Source: Gillisia sp. CAL575
GTDB taxonomy: Bacteria > Bacteroidota > Bacteroidia > Flavobacteriales > Flavobacteriaceae
Assembly (NCBI RefSeq): GCF_000403785.1
Contig: NZ_APHJ01000018.1
Location: forward strand, 124,001 to 188,000
Direction of reading: 5' to 3'
DNA length: 64,000 nucleotides
The notes beneath the pieces were generated by a model. That model had not been told where the DNA came from. It saw only the letters and a program-made list of their open reading frames with translations, and did no database searches. The position numbers and the translations under genes were made by a program. Positions 33,044-42,800 of this stretch are shown piece after piece. Numbering within the stretch: position 1 is the stretch's first letter; the number at the start of each line of letters is the position of its first letter.

Positions 33044-34258
33044 ATGAATAAAAATGGAATTGGCGGAAGCTCTGTAGAGAAGGAATTACAGAAATTAAAA
33101 CCTTTGCACGGTGCTCCTGAACCTATTGTAGAAAATGAATTTAAAGGCAGGTTACAGAAGCTATGTGGGCTTATGAAGCAGGAATCTGTAGAAATGATTT
33201 ACATCAATGCAGGCCCAAATCTTTATTATTTTACAGGAACTAAGTGGTCACCATCAGAACGTTTGGTAGGTGCCATTCTCTTTCCTGACGAAACTTTAAT
33301 TTATGTGGTTCCGGAATTTGAGATAGGAACTGTTCTGGAATATATGGGGATACAGGGGGAAATTCTTCCATGGAAGGAACATGAAAATGTATTCCAGGTT
33401 ATTTCAGATAAAATAGCAATTAAGAAAGATTTTAAGCTGGCGATAGATGATACAGCCGCTTTTAGAATAAGTTCTGGTTTTACTCAATTCCTAAAAAACG
33501 CCAAACAAGTTTCAGCTGAGCATCTATTCATGCAATGCAGAATGTATAAATCTTCAGTCGAGATCGAGAATATTCAATATGCAATGAATATAACCATGGA
33601 GGTTCAAAAAGCTACGGCCCGTATTATGAGAGTTGGTATTTCTTCCGCAGAAGTAGTAACTTTTATAGATAAAGCTCATCGAATAATGGGCGCGGACAAA
33701 GGTTCTTATTTTTGTATTGTTCTTTTTGGCAAGGATACCAGCTTTCCCCATGGAGTGAAAAATCCAAAAAATCTGGAAGATGGAGATATCATTTTGGTGG
33801 ATACCGGTTGTGAATTTAACGGGTACATTTCAGATATTACACGCTGCTATTTCCTAGGGACACCAACTAAAAAACAGCAAAATATCTGGGAGATAGAACG
33901 AGATGCTCAATTTGCAGCATTTTCAGCAATACAAGAAAATAAAGCTTGTGGGATGATCGATGATGAAACCCGGAAATTGTTAGAGAAAAACGATCTTGGA
34001 CCTGGCTACCAATTACCCGGTCTGCCGCATAGAGTGGGGCATGGGATTGGCATAGAGATTCATGAGCATCCATTTATAGTAAAAGATAATCCTATTAAGC
34101 TTAAAGCGGGAATGTGTTTTAGTATCGAGCCAATGATATGTGTTAAAGATGAATTTGGCGTTCGCCTAGAGGACCACGTTTATCTTGGAGAAGATGGACC
34201 AGTTTGGTTTACAGAGCCGGCAATGGATATTGAAGATCCTTTTGGATATAGCAAATAA
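33044..34258 (+). CDS. M24-family Xaa-Pro-type aminopeptidase/dipeptidase
   Basis: A 404-residue 'pita-bread' metallopeptidase. The creatinase-like N-terminal domain is followed by the catalytic domain with the five metal ligands visible: Asp of LVDTGCEFNGYISDITR (two Asp), His of RVGHGIGIEIHEHP, Glu of SIEPMICV and Glu of GVRLEDHVYL. Such enzymes cut bonds next to proline or hydroxyproline. No signal peptide, so it works in the cytoplasm on imported dipeptides or short peptides. It is 9 bp after the oxidase gene and would supply free hydroxyproline to the pathway. Confidence 0.85.
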   Translation: MNKNGIGGSSVEKELQKLKPLHGAPEPIVENEFKGRLQKLCGLMKQESVEMIYINAGPNLYYFTGTKWSPSERLVGAILFPDETLIYVVPEFEIGTVLEYMGIQGEILPWKEHENVFQVISDKIAIKKDFKLAIDDTAAFRISSGFTQFLKNAKQVSAEHLFMQCRMYKSSVEIENIQYAMNITMEVQKATARIMRVGISSAEVVTFIDKAHRIMGADKGSYFCIVLFGKDTSFPHGVKNPKNLEDGDIILVDTGCEFNGYISDITRCYFLGTPTKKQQNIWEIERDAQFAAFSAIQENKACGMIDDETRKLLEKNDLGPGYQLPGLPHRVGHGIGIEIHEHPFIVKDNPIKLKAGMCFSIEPMICVKDEFGVRLEDHVYLGEDGPVWFTEPAMDIEDPFGYSK

Positions 34259-34269
34259 TACTATTTAGA

Positions 34270-35130
34270 ATGAAGCCTATCTTCTTTAAAATACCTAAGA
34301 CTGAAAATAAGGCCATACGTGTCCAGGAAGAAACGGGGAGGCATTTTTATGGAAAACTGCATTACCATCCGGAATTTCAAATCACCCTTATAGAAAGAGG
34401 TTCCGGTTTGTTTTATGGAGGGACAAATGCTGTACAATTTGAAGAAGGAGATTTATATTTTATCGGGCAGGATATTCCCCATTTAATTAAAAGTTCAGAA
34501 AAATACTATGGAGTTGATTCTCCCGGAGTTAAAGGGCTGTCAATCTTTTTTAGTTATAACAGCTTTGGGAAATCTTTTTTTGAGATACCGGAATTAACAG
34601 AGATTAGAAACTTATTGCTAGATGCAAACCGGGTAATTAAAGTGAATGCAAATTTAAAATCTAACGTTAAACAGCTGATGTTAGAAATGCGGTCTGCAAA
34701 AAATGAATTAAGGGTGATTCAATTGTTGAAAATATTGAGTCAGCTAATTAATGAAAAGTATGTATTTCTAAACTCCACAGAAATTTCTCCGGTTTTAAAT
34801 GAAAAGGGTTTCGAACGTCTGAATAAGGTTATTAATTATACTCTTATAAATTACGCTTTACCCATTACCATTGAGAATATTGCAGAAAAGGCAAGTTTAA
34901 GTAAATCGCAATTTAGCCGTTATTTTAAGGAAAGAACTGGCAAGACCTATGTGCAGTTTTTAAATGAAGTGAGAATTGAAAATGCCTGTTCCTTATTGAT
35001 AAAAGAAGAATTAACTATTGAAAAAATAGGCTATGACGTGGGTTTCCAAAACATGTCTAATTTCAATCGGCAATTTAAAAATATAAAAAAGTTGAGCCCT
35101 TCCCACTATAGATCCAAATTGCTTTTTTAA
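34270..35130 (+). CDS. AraC-family regulator with N-terminal cupin sensor
   Basis: A 286-residue transcription factor. Residues about 1-100 form a cupin sensor (GRHFYGKLHYHPEFQITLIERG, QFEEGDLYFIGQDIPH); residues about 190-286 carry two AraC helix-turn-helix motifs (PITIENIAEKASLSKSQFSRYFK, IEKIGYDVGFQNMSNFNRQFKN). It is the last gene of the hydroxyproline operon, 11 bp after the peptidase gene. It probably senses a pathway intermediate and controls the operon. The effector is unknown. Confidence 0.9.
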   Translation: MKPIFFKIPKTENKAIRVQEETGRHFYGKLHYHPEFQITLIERGSGLFYGGTNAVQFEEGDLYFIGQDIPHLIKSSEKYYGVDSPGVKGLSIFFSYNSFGKSFFEIPELTEIRNLLLDANRVIKVNANLKSNVKQLMLEMRSAKNELRVIQLLKILSQLINEKYVFLNSTEISPVLNEKGFERLNKVINYTLINYALPITIENIAEKASLSKSQFSRYFKERTGKTYVQFLNEVRIENACSLLIKEELTIEKIGYDVGFQNMSNFNRQFKNIKKLSPSHYRSKLLF

Positions 35131-35182
35131 TGTATCAAAAAGATTTTCCAGTTCAGTGCTATACTCCTTAAAAAAATAATAT

Positions 35183-36202
35183 TTATATCAATTCCTTTAA
35201 CTTGCTTGCAGCTTGTTCAGCAGTAATATCGCGTTGCGGTGAACCAAACATTTCATAACCTACCATAAATTTCTTTACAGTGGCACTTCTTAGTAATGGA
35301 GGATAAAAACTCATGTGCCAATGCCAATGTTCATTAGGCATATTATTGGTTGGGGCTTGATGAATTCCACTGGAATAGGGGAATGAACACTCAAACAAGA
35401 GATCGTAAGCTTTGGTGATCTTAGAAATAGCATCTGCAAAGGCCAGACTCTCTTCCCTCGAAATTTCAGTAATGTTGGTGTACTTTGTCTTGGGAACTAT
35501 CATAGTTTCAAAAGGCCACACCGCCCAAAATGGGGTTAGCACAACAAAATTATCATTCTGATAGATAATACGTTCATCTGCTTCTAATTCTTGTTTAAGA
35601 TAATCTCCTAATAAACTGCTATGGTTTTTGCTATAATAGATTAGTTGATGTTGGTCTTTTTTATCTACCTCATTGGGAAGTGTGGATTGACTCCATATCT
35701 GCCCATGTGGGTGTGGATTGCTACAGCCCATTACAGCTCCTTTATTCTCAAAAATCTGGACGTAGTTAATCATTTCATTAGATCCTAAATCTATATATTC
35801 TTTTTGCCAAGTTTTCACTACTTTGTCAATGTCTTCCACATCCATATCAGCTAGACTCTTTGAGTGATCTGGACTAAAACATATCACTTTACAAATCCCT
35901 TGTTCACTTTCAGCTTTAAATAAGCCTTCAGATATATTAAATTTTGGCGAAGTGGTTTGTAAAGCAGCAAAATCGTTAGTAAATACAAAAATATCTTCGT
36001 ATTCAGAATTTTGCTCACCATTTACTCTAATATTGCCGGCACATAAGAAGCAACTCGGATCGTGTTTTGGTTGTTGATCATTAGAAATAGCTTCATTCTG
36101 TCCTTGCCATGGTCTTTTTGCTCTATGAGGAGAAACCAAAACCCATTCTCCCGTCAGTATGTTTAATCGCTTATGTGAATAGTCTTGTAAATTTGTATTC
36201 AT
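35183..36202 (-). CDS. galT: Galactose-1-phosphate uridylyltransferase
   Basis: A 339-residue GalT of the HIT superfamily. The catalytic motif is SNPHPHGQIWSQ near residue 165. CFLCAGN provides zinc-binding Cys, and AVWPFETMIVPK and NEHWHWHMSFYPPLLR mark the C-terminal half. It swaps UMP between UDP-glucose and galactose-1-phosphate. Last gene of the gal operon, 23 bp after galK. Confidence 0.95.
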   Translation of the reverse strand: MNTNLQDYSHKRLNILTGEWVLVSPHRAKRPWQGQNEAISNDQQPKHDPSCFLCAGNIRVNGEQNSEYEDIFVFTNDFAALQTTSPKFNISEGLFKAESEQGICKVICFSPDHSKSLADMDVEDIDKVVKTWQKEYIDLGSNEMINYVQIFENKGAVMGCSNPHPHGQIWSQSTLPNEVDKKDQHQLIYYSKNHSSLLGDYLKQELEADERIIYQNDNFVVLTPFWAVWPFETMIVPKTKYTNITEISREESLAFADAISKITKAYDLLFECSFPYSSGIHQAPTNNMPNEHWHWHMSFYPPLLRSATVKKFMVGYEMFGSPQRDITAEQAASKLKELI

Positions 36203-36225
36203 TTCTTATGTTTTATTGATTTTTA

Positions 36226-37374
36226 TTAATCAATTAATTGTGTTCCATCAGATAACTTTACACTATAGAAAGAACAATCTTTTTCAAACACTGCTCTAAA
36301 TTTTTTTAAAACATCCTTTTTGAAGTTTTTAAACTCATCTTTAAGTATTAAATTAATTGTGCAACCACCAAAACCTCCACCCATCATTCTCGCGCCAAGT
36401 AAATGTGGATTTTCCTTAGCTCTTTCTACCAGAAAGTCCAATTCGGCACAACTAACTTGGTAGTTGTTACTTAAGCCTTCATGAGATTGGTATAACAAAT
36501 CCCCTAATACCATGAGATCATTTTTTTTAATCGCTTTGGAAAATAACTTGACTCGATTGTTTTCATTTATTATATATAAGGCTTTTTGAAAGTCTTCTTC
36601 ACAAATGTCATTTTTGATAGCCTCTAAATCATCTTTAGTAGCATCTCTCAATGCATCTATTTGTAAGAGGTTAGACACTTTTTCACATACTTTGCGCCTG
36701 TCATTATAAGCACTTTCCGATAAATCGTGCTTTACATTGGTGTTGATTAGCATCAATTTATATTTCTTGAAATCTATTTTATATGGTGTGGATTCGATGG
36801 TCCTGCAATCTAAAAGAAGTGCACTATTTTTAACACCAAACATACTAGCGTATTGATCCATGATTCCACATTTAACTCCGGCATAATTGTGTTCCGCATT
36901 TTGTGAAATTTTGATCATTTCATATTTGGAGAGTTCTAGATCGAACAATTCATTTAAACCAAATACGAAGCTGTTTTCTAATGCAGCAGAAGACGACAAG
37001 CCAGCACCACCAGGGATATTACCAGCAAAAACACTGTTGAAGCCACCAACAGGTTTGCCTAGCAATTTTAATTCGGCCACAACTCCCAGAATATAATTTC
37101 TCCATCCACCATTTTCTATTGGCTCGATTTTTACTGTGTCAAACTTGTATAGTTCTTCCTTATTTAAGGCATAAACGCTGCTTGTTTGTGAGCCATTCTT
37201 ACTTATAGCAAGTACAATACCTTTATTAATGGCAGCAGGAAATGCAAAACCATAATTATAATCGGTATGCTCCCCAATGAGGTTGATTCTACCTGGTGAA
37301 AATACGATAAGAGGTTTGGTTTTAAATTGTTCTTTAAAACTTTTCTTTACTTCTTTAATTAATTTTTTATTCAT
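36226..37374 (-). CDS. galK: Galactokinase
   Basis: A 382-residue GHMP kinase. The galactokinase signature GRINLIGEHTDYNYG lies near residue 28, the ATP-binding PGGAGLSSSAALENS near 128 and the C-terminal ARMMGGGFGGCTINL near 330. It phosphorylates galactose at C1. 5 bp after the symporter gene, so both are in one transcript. Confidence 0.95.
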   Translation of the reverse strand: MNKKLIKEVKKSFKEQFKTKPLIVFSPGRINLIGEHTDYNYGFAFPAAINKGIVLAISKNGSQTSSVYALNKEELYKFDTVKIEPIENGGWRNYILGVVAELKLLGKPVGGFNSVFAGNIPGGAGLSSSAALENSFVFGLNELFDLELSKYEMIKISQNAEHNYAGVKCGIMDQYASMFGVKNSALLLDCRTIESTPYKIDFKKYKLMLINTNVKHDLSESAYNDRRKVCEKVSNLLQIDALRDATKDDLEAIKNDICEEDFQKALYIINENNRVKLFSKAIKKNDLMVLGDLLYQSHEGLSNNYQVSCAELDFLVERAKENPHLLGARMMGGGFGGCTINLILKDEFKNFKKDVLKKFRAVFEKDCSFYSVKLSDGTQLID

Positions 37375-37379
37375 AATAA

Positions 37380-39026
37380 TTACGCAAAATATATATATAC
37401 ACCAATTACAGTAACACAGATAGCAATACCAACTTGTTTAGTATATTTCCAAGGAGTAATATCTACCTGTTTAGTATATTCTAGAATGTAAGGTTCTTCT
37501 CTTGGTTTAAATTTTCCAATAATTAGCATTATCGCTATGTTAAGTAAAAATAGAATTGCCATAATATCTAAGAAATGAGGATAGGCTTGTGCTTTTGTAA
37601 GGGCCAATGTAGCTTGGTCAGTAATCCCTGCGGCCTGAGCTTCTTCGAGTGCTTTATTTATGAAAAAAGGTTGAAGTATAAATTGACTAAGAATATATAA
37701 TAAACATCCAGAAATCAATCCTATTTTAGCTGCAATTGCAGGAACACGTTTTGTAGTGTATCCTATTACTATAATTGTTAATATAGGAATACTGTAAATA
37801 CCATTAATTTCTTGTAGATATGCATATAAACTTCCTGCATTGGCAATTAATGGCGCAATAAACATAGCGGCAATAGCCAATATAACACCAAAAGTTTTAC
37901 CATATTTTACAACCTTTTTTTCACTTGCATCTTTGTTGATATGCTGTTTATACACATCCATACCGAACAGTGTAACGGAGCTGTTCAGGACACTATTAAA
38001 AGAACTTAAAATAGCACCAAATAACACGGCAGCAAAAAAACCAATCCAAGCACTCGGTAAAACTTTTTTTACTAGCATAGGATAAGCGCTATCTGCGCTT
38101 TCTAAGTTTCCCTCAAATATATGATAGGCGATAATACCGGGTAAAACAACAATTATTGGGCCTAATATCTTAATAAATGATGCTAATAATAAGCCTTTTT
38201 GCCCTTCCTTTAAATCTTTTGCTCCAAGCGCTCTTTGAATAATTTGCTGGTTAGTTCCCCAATAAAATAACTGGACTAACATCATTCCTGTAAAAATGGT
38301 ATAAAAAGGCACAGGGTCGGTTGGCCCACCCATAGATTTAAACTTGTCGGGATTTGTGGTGGTTAAAGTATTGAGACCGTCTAGAATATTTCCGTCTCCA
38401 ATCATCATTAGTCCAAAAATTGGTATTAAAATACCACCAACCAATAAGCCTATAGCATTAATAGAATCTGATACTGCTACTGCTTTTAATCCTCCGAAAA
38501 TCGCATATATTGAACCAATAATTCCAATTCCCCAAACACAAATCCAGATGGACTGGGTATGAGTAACACCTAAAAGTTCAGGCACATCGAACATGCCACT
38601 AATGGCTATAGATCCAGAGTATAAAATCACTGGAAGTAAGACAACGACATAACCAGAGAGGAACAAAACAGATGTCAATGTTTTTGTTGTAATATCAAAA
38701 CGTTTAGCTAAAAAACCCGGAATTGTTGTTAGACCGCCTTTTAAATATCGTGGTAATAGAAACATTGCAGTAACTACCATGGCAAGAGCAGCTAATGTTT
38801 CCCAAACCATTACAGATAGTCCACTTGTATATGCAGAGCCATTTAACCCCACAATCTGTTCAGTAGATAAGTTTGTAAGCAGTATAGAACCTGCAATTAC
38901 ACCAGCAGTTAAACTGCGACCACCCAGAAAGTAACCATCTGAAGATGACTCCTCAGTACTTCTCGTTTTTAAATAGGATATTATAGCTACTAAAGCTGTA
39001 AACCCAATGAATATTAAGAATTGCAT
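37380..39026 (-). CDS. Sodium/solute symporter (SSS family, galactose/glucose type)
   Basis: A 548-residue inner-membrane SSS-family symporter with about 14 transmembrane helices. Family marks are DGYFLGGRSLTAGVIAGSIL, NLSTEQIVGLNGSAYTSGL, YAIFGGLKAVAVSDSINAIG and the FYWGTNQQIIQRALGAK loop. It is encoded between galM and galK, so galactose is the likely substrate, taken up from the periplasm with Na+. This location fits galactose released by the periplasmic GH2 enzyme. Confidence 0.9.
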   Translation of the reverse strand: MQFLIFIGFTALVAIISYLKTRSTEESSSDGYFLGGRSLTAGVIAGSILLTNLSTEQIVGLNGSAYTSGLSVMVWETLAALAMVVTAMFLLPRYLKGGLTTIPGFLAKRFDITTKTLTSVLFLSGYVVVLLPVILYSGSIAISGMFDVPELLGVTHTQSIWICVWGIGIIGSIYAIFGGLKAVAVSDSINAIGLLVGGILIPIFGLMMIGDGNILDGLNTLTTTNPDKFKSMGGPTDPVPFYTIFTGMMLVQLFYWGTNQQIIQRALGAKDLKEGQKGLLLASFIKILGPIIVVLPGIIAYHIFEGNLESADSAYPMLVKKVLPSAWIGFFAAVLFGAILSSFNSVLNSSVTLFGMDVYKQHINKDASEKKVVKYGKTFGVILAIAAMFIAPLIANAGSLYAYLQEINGIYSIPILTIIVIGYTTKRVPAIAAKIGLISGCLLYILSQFILQPFFINKALEEAQAAGITDQATLALTKAQAYPHFLDIMAILFLLNIAIMLIIGKFKPREEPYILEYTKQVDITPWKYTKQVGIAICVTVIGVYIYFA

Positions 39027-39036
39027 AGTTTAATGT

Positions 39037-39948
39037 TTAGTTGTTAGTTATTGATGAATCTTCAATGGAAATAGTCCATGCTACTTTATAGGTCGCATTC
39101 GGATTCAAGGTTAGAAGCCCTGTTTTATTATTAAAACTATCTGCAGCACCTGTCATAGGCTCTATGGCTATAGTATTAGATAAACTCGGAACAAAGAGTT
39201 GTAAATAATTTTCATTAGATGTTGATTCTATTTTTAATTGATATTCTGGAGTAAACAATTCAACTTGATTATCTTCAAGCTGATATCCAGTATCAAGCGT
39301 CTTTCCTTTAAGATTAAATGGCATAGTCTCATTAAAAGCAGTTTTATAGATTGGAATTTGCTGATTATCTACGCGAAACACTGTATTACTAATAAAATAA
39401 AGACTGCTATTGTTTAAATCTTTAGTTCCAAAATAAGGGTGCCAACCTAAAGTAAAAGGAAACGGATTTTCATCTTTGTTTATAATTTTTATAGCAAGGC
39501 AAATTCTATTTATACTTAATTTATAAGTGAGTTCCATCCTATATTTAAAAGGAAATCCTGAAGACTTTCCTTCGTCTTTATAACTTAGTGTCACAGAACC
39601 GAAACCTTCATTTAAAGAATGATCCACACATTCAAACATTTTATTATAAACAAGTCCATGCAGAGCATTGTCTTTTCCCTTCTCATTACAGTCTAGTTTA
39701 TAATTTAAATTATTAAATTCATATTCGCCATTTTTAATCCTATTTGCAAAAGGGAAGAGTATTGCTGAAGCATAGTTATCTTTATAGGTGGATGGATGCA
39801 TGTTAGCGAGAATGCTATAACCATTAAGCTCTAGTTTATCTAATCGACCGCCTTGGTTAAGGCATAGCCTTGCTTTCGAATTACTATCAGCACTTTCTAA
39901 CACAATGTATTCTAAATCTTCTACATGTACGTTTACTAATTTGTACAT
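39037..39948 (-). CDS. galM: Aldose 1-epimerase (galactose mutarotase)
   Basis: A 303-residue beta-sandwich epimerase. ANRIKNGEYEFN, NALHGLVYNKMFE (first catalytic His), LGWHPYFGTKD (second His) and IAIEPMTGAADSFNN (base Glu) are the family marks. It interconverts alpha- and beta-galactose so that beta-galactose set free by the glycosidase can be used by GalK. 3 bp after the regulator gene; 10 bp before the symporter gene. Confidence 0.92.
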   Translation of the reverse strand: MYKLVNVHVEDLEYIVLESADSNSKARLCLNQGGRLDKLELNGYSILANMHPSTYKDNYASAILFPFANRIKNGEYEFNNLNYKLDCNEKGKDNALHGLVYNKMFECVDHSLNEGFGSVTLSYKDEGKSSGFPFKYRMELTYKLSINRICLAIKIINKDENPFPFTLGWHPYFGTKDLNNSSLYFISNTVFRVDNQQIPIYKTAFNETMPFNLKGKTLDTGYQLEDNQVELFTPEYQLKIESTSNENYLQLFVPSLSNTIAIEPMTGAADSFNNKTGLLTLNPNATYKVAWTISIEDSSITNN

Positions 39949-39951
39949 ATT

Positions 39952-40950
39952 TTATAATGAGGTTCTTATTATTAAACTACTAGGATTTTCAACTTGCGTA
40001 AATTCATTATTTAAGATCATCTTAGCTAATCGATTTCCCATAAGATTAAAATCAGTGGAAATTGTAGTAATACCATCAGCTACGATTTCTTTCAGCAACG
40101 TATCATTATAAGAAATGATACCAATATCTTTTGCTATAGTTAAATTACCCTCTTTTGTTTTTTTAATAACCTTGATTAAATTTTTATCATCTAGAATAAG
40201 ATAGATTTCCCCTTTGACTAATTCTCTATTCTCTATTGCATCTATCACTTCATTTTGAATATGGTTAGCAGTGCAAAACAATTTGAAACCTTCAAGAATT
40301 CCTTTGGGCTGATTTTTTTCAGAAAATAATAGGATGATTTTTTGATAATTTTTTATAAGAGATAACCCGTCTTCAAGTCCTTGGTGAATATCTTTTCTAA
40401 AATTCTGATAAACTGAAGGATATTTGAGTAATTCTGGGTGCGTTTGGTCTAGGATGTAAACTTTATCCTTTGGCAACCTACTAAGAAGTTTTTCGGTTCC
40501 TTTAATATTTGCTGGCATAATAACATAATGACTGTAATCTCCAGCATTATCATGAATCAATTTACTAAACACATCATAATTAAAATGATGAAAAAAGATT
40601 TCTACCTGTACATTTACTCCCATACCAGTTGCAAAGGAGTTGTATAGATCTTCTTTAAAGGAATTTAATTCATCAAAAAGTAGAAATACTTTTTGGATTA
40701 TATCTATATCTTCACTCATTACATAATATCCTTTTCCTACGATAGAATGGATTATTCCTCTTGCCTTTAATTCATTAAAAGCCATAAGCACAGTGTCTCT
40801 TGAGAGCGAATGCTTGTTTTTTATGCTATTAAGGGAAGGTAATTTATCTCCCTTTTTTAAATCACCACTTAGTATAGATTCTTCAACGGAAGCTATAATT
40901 TGTTTGTACTTAGGAGTACCGGATGATTCTTTAATCGTTACAATTCCCAT
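39952..40950 (-). CDS. GntR/LacI-hybrid transcriptional regulator of the gal operon
   Basis: A 332-residue regulator of the AraR architecture. An N-terminal GntR winged helix (PKYKQIIASVEESILSGDLKKG, DKLPSLNSIKNKHSLSRDTV, ARGIIHSIVGKGYYV; about residues 12-78) is joined to a LacI-like periplasmic-binding sensor domain (DIGIISYNDTLLKEIVADGITTISTD, GNRLAKMIL). It is the first gene of the gal operon and would be autoregulated, probably releasing DNA on binding galactose or a derivative. The palindromic motif at 40993-41000 upstream is a candidate operator. Confidence 0.88.
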   Translation of the reverse strand: MGIVTIKESSGTPKYKQIIASVEESILSGDLKKGDKLPSLNSIKNKHSLSRDTVLMAFNELKARGIIHSIVGKGYYVMSEDIDIIQKVFLLFDELNSFKEDLYNSFATGMGVNVQVEIFFHHFNYDVFSKLIHDNAGDYSHYVIMPANIKGTEKLLSRLPKDKVYILDQTHPELLKYPSVYQNFRKDIHQGLEDGLSLIKNYQKIILLFSEKNQPKGILEGFKLFCTANHIQNEVIDAIENRELVKGEIYLILDDKNLIKVIKKTKEGNLTIAKDIGIISYNDTLLKEIVADGITTISTDFNLMGNRLAKMILNNEFTQVENPSSLIIRTSL

Positions 40951-40954
40951 AAAA

Positions 40955-40985
40955 CAAATGTATAATAAAATTCATTAAAAACAAC
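40955..40985 (-). promoter_or_regulatory. Bacteroidota-type -33/-7 promoter of the gal operon
   Basis: Read on the minus strand: GTTG (-33, 40985-40982), 19 bp, then TACATTTG (-7, 40962-40955), matching the Bacteroidota TTTG-N19-TAnnTTTG consensus. The start site would fall close to the ATG at 40950, which implies a very short or absent leader. Confidence 0.5.
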
Positions 40986-41004
40986 TGGTAGGTACTAGTA
41001 GTAT
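40984..41004. promoter_or_regulatory. Candidate operator of the gal regulator
   Basis: The palindrome TACTAGTA (40993-41000) lies inside a run of related CTGGTAG and CTAGTAG words, just upstream of and touching the -33 element of the gal promoter and facing the decayed galE gene. Its position between two diverging gal units suits a GntR-type operator. This is inferred from position and symmetry only. Confidence 0.4.
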
Positions 41005-41062
41005 ATGTTTGCTGACTTATAATTTTGCACTTTGGTTAGTGAATAATACAAAATGAACATAT

Positions 41063-42090
41063 ATGAAAATTAAAATAACAGTTAAAGGCGGATGTGGATA
41101 AATAGGATCTCATACCGTTATTGAACTAATAGAGAATGATTTTGATGTTATCATTTTGGACGATTTATCAAATTCTACAGAGAAGCATAGAATTAATTCA
41201 TAAGATTACAGTCGTGACGCCTGCCTTTGTAAATATTGATTTAAAATGTGAGATAGAAACTAATAAGGTTTTTGCATTGCACAAAGCTGCCAAAAGGCGT
41301 TAATCATTTTGCAGCATATAAAGCAGTAGGGGAGTCGACTCTAGAGCCACACAAATATTACAAAAACAATATTTATTCTCTTTTAAATTCTTTGAAAGAA
41401 CAAAGTAATAACGAGATAAATAATTTTATTTTCTCTTCTAAGCAACAGTTTACTAAACTCCAGAAGTATTGCCTATTACTGAAAATAATGAACCTCAACA
41501 TCCATTTTCTCCTTACGGTAATACTAAAAAAATTGCCGAGGAGATTTTGGATAATTTCACAAAATCGAATAATTTCTTTTCTTCAATTTCTCTTAGATAT
41601 TTTAATCCTATTAATGCTCATCCATCAGAGGAATTACTAAAAGGTATTCCTAATAATCTTATGCCTTATATTACACTAACGGCTGCAGGAGTCAGAGAGA
41701 AATTGATGGTATATGGTAATGATTATCCAACAAAAGATGGCACCGCAATAAGAGATTTTATTCATTTTGTTGATTTGGCCAAAGTACATGTAATTGCAGT
41801 TAAACGATTACCTAAAAAGAACAAGAAAAACCACTAGAGTTTTTCAATTTGGGTACTTATTGTTGGAAACTCGGTGCTAGATGTATTCAATTCTTTTGAA
41901 TAAGTAACAAACTCGAAACTCAATCATGAGATTACAGATAGGAGAGATGGTGATGTTCCACAATTATATGCTTCTAGATCTTGCTAAAGAAAAATTAGGA
42001 TGGACAGCAGAAAGAGAACTTAATGATATGATTAGATCCTCTTGGAAATGGGAACAAAATTTAAGAAATGAATCTAAAAATGGATTATAA
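41063..42090 (+). pseudogene. galE: UDP-glucose 4-epimerase (galE) pseudogene
   Basis: Nearly full-length but heavily damaged GalE. The start reads MKIKITVKGGCG, then a TAA (41099-41101) where the conserved Tyr of GxGYIG should be, then IGSHTVIELIENDFDVIILDDLSNS. Later fragments in shifting frames include NHFAAYKAVGES, PITENNEPQHPFSPYGNTKK (with the catalytic Tyr-xxx-Lys), ISLRYFNPINAHPS, NNLMPYITLTAAGVREKL, GTAIRDFIHFVDLAKVHV and AKEKLGWTAERELNDM. At least four frameshifts or stops separate them. It diverges from the gal operon, so a once-complete Leloir set has lost its epimerase here. A functional GalE elsewhere in the genome is expected. Confidence 0.9.
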
Positions 42091-42800
42091 TACAATCAAC
42101 AACTACATAATCTGAAATGTCCAAGGTATTGAATTTATCAATTTCGACAGTGTCAAAATCGCTTTCTGATAGTTTAGAAATAACTTGTCTTACAAAAAAC
42201 GAGGTCAGAAGTTTGCTAAAGCATGTAATTATATGCCAAATAGTATTGCTGCAGGTTTTAAGGAGGCTAACCCAGTACTATAGGACTTGTCATTCCAAAT
42301 ATTATGAATCCCTTTTAAGCTAATGTCATGTCCAGTATTGAAAACCATTTAGATGAAAAGGGCTATAAATTGATTACTTCTTTATCTAATGAATCTATAG
42401 ATAAATACACAAAAAGTCTTAAAAAAATGGGTTTAGGTTATATTGATGGTCTTATAATTTGCCCATCTAAAGCAGCGGAACTTAAAAATGAATATACTCA
42501 TATAGAGTCGTTATTAAAAAAAGGTACTCCTGTTGTTGTTTTTGATAGAATATGTGAAGGAAAAGAATGTGATAAAGTGATAATTGATGATTATGAAACC
42601 TCATTTAAGAATACGGAGTTACTCGTAAAGCAAAAGAATTGCAAGAACGTTATAATGATCTACTTAATTGATAGTTTGCATCATTGAAAGCTTAGAGCTA
42701 TGGGGTTTAGGGATGCAGCTATAATGCATAATGTTAAATCTGATTATTTAGTTGCAGATAGTATAGATGAATTAAGAAGAAAGCTAGCTTACAGAGAATA
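42091..42800 (+). pseudogene. LacI-family regulator pseudogene
   Basis: Remnant of a LacI/GalR-type repressor. A helix-turn-helix remains as SKVLNLSISTVSKSLSDS. The sensor domain survives in a good frame at 42328-42687 (MSSIENHLDEKGYKLITSLS, NESIDKYTKSLKKMGLGYIDGLIICPSK, GTPVVVFDRICEGKECDKVI). A further piece (MGFRDAAIMHNV) lies in another frame after 42700. The linker SLAAGF-type segment is frame-shifted. The gene ends abruptly at about 42800, where it abuts a fragment of an unrelated gene on the other strand. Confidence 0.85.
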
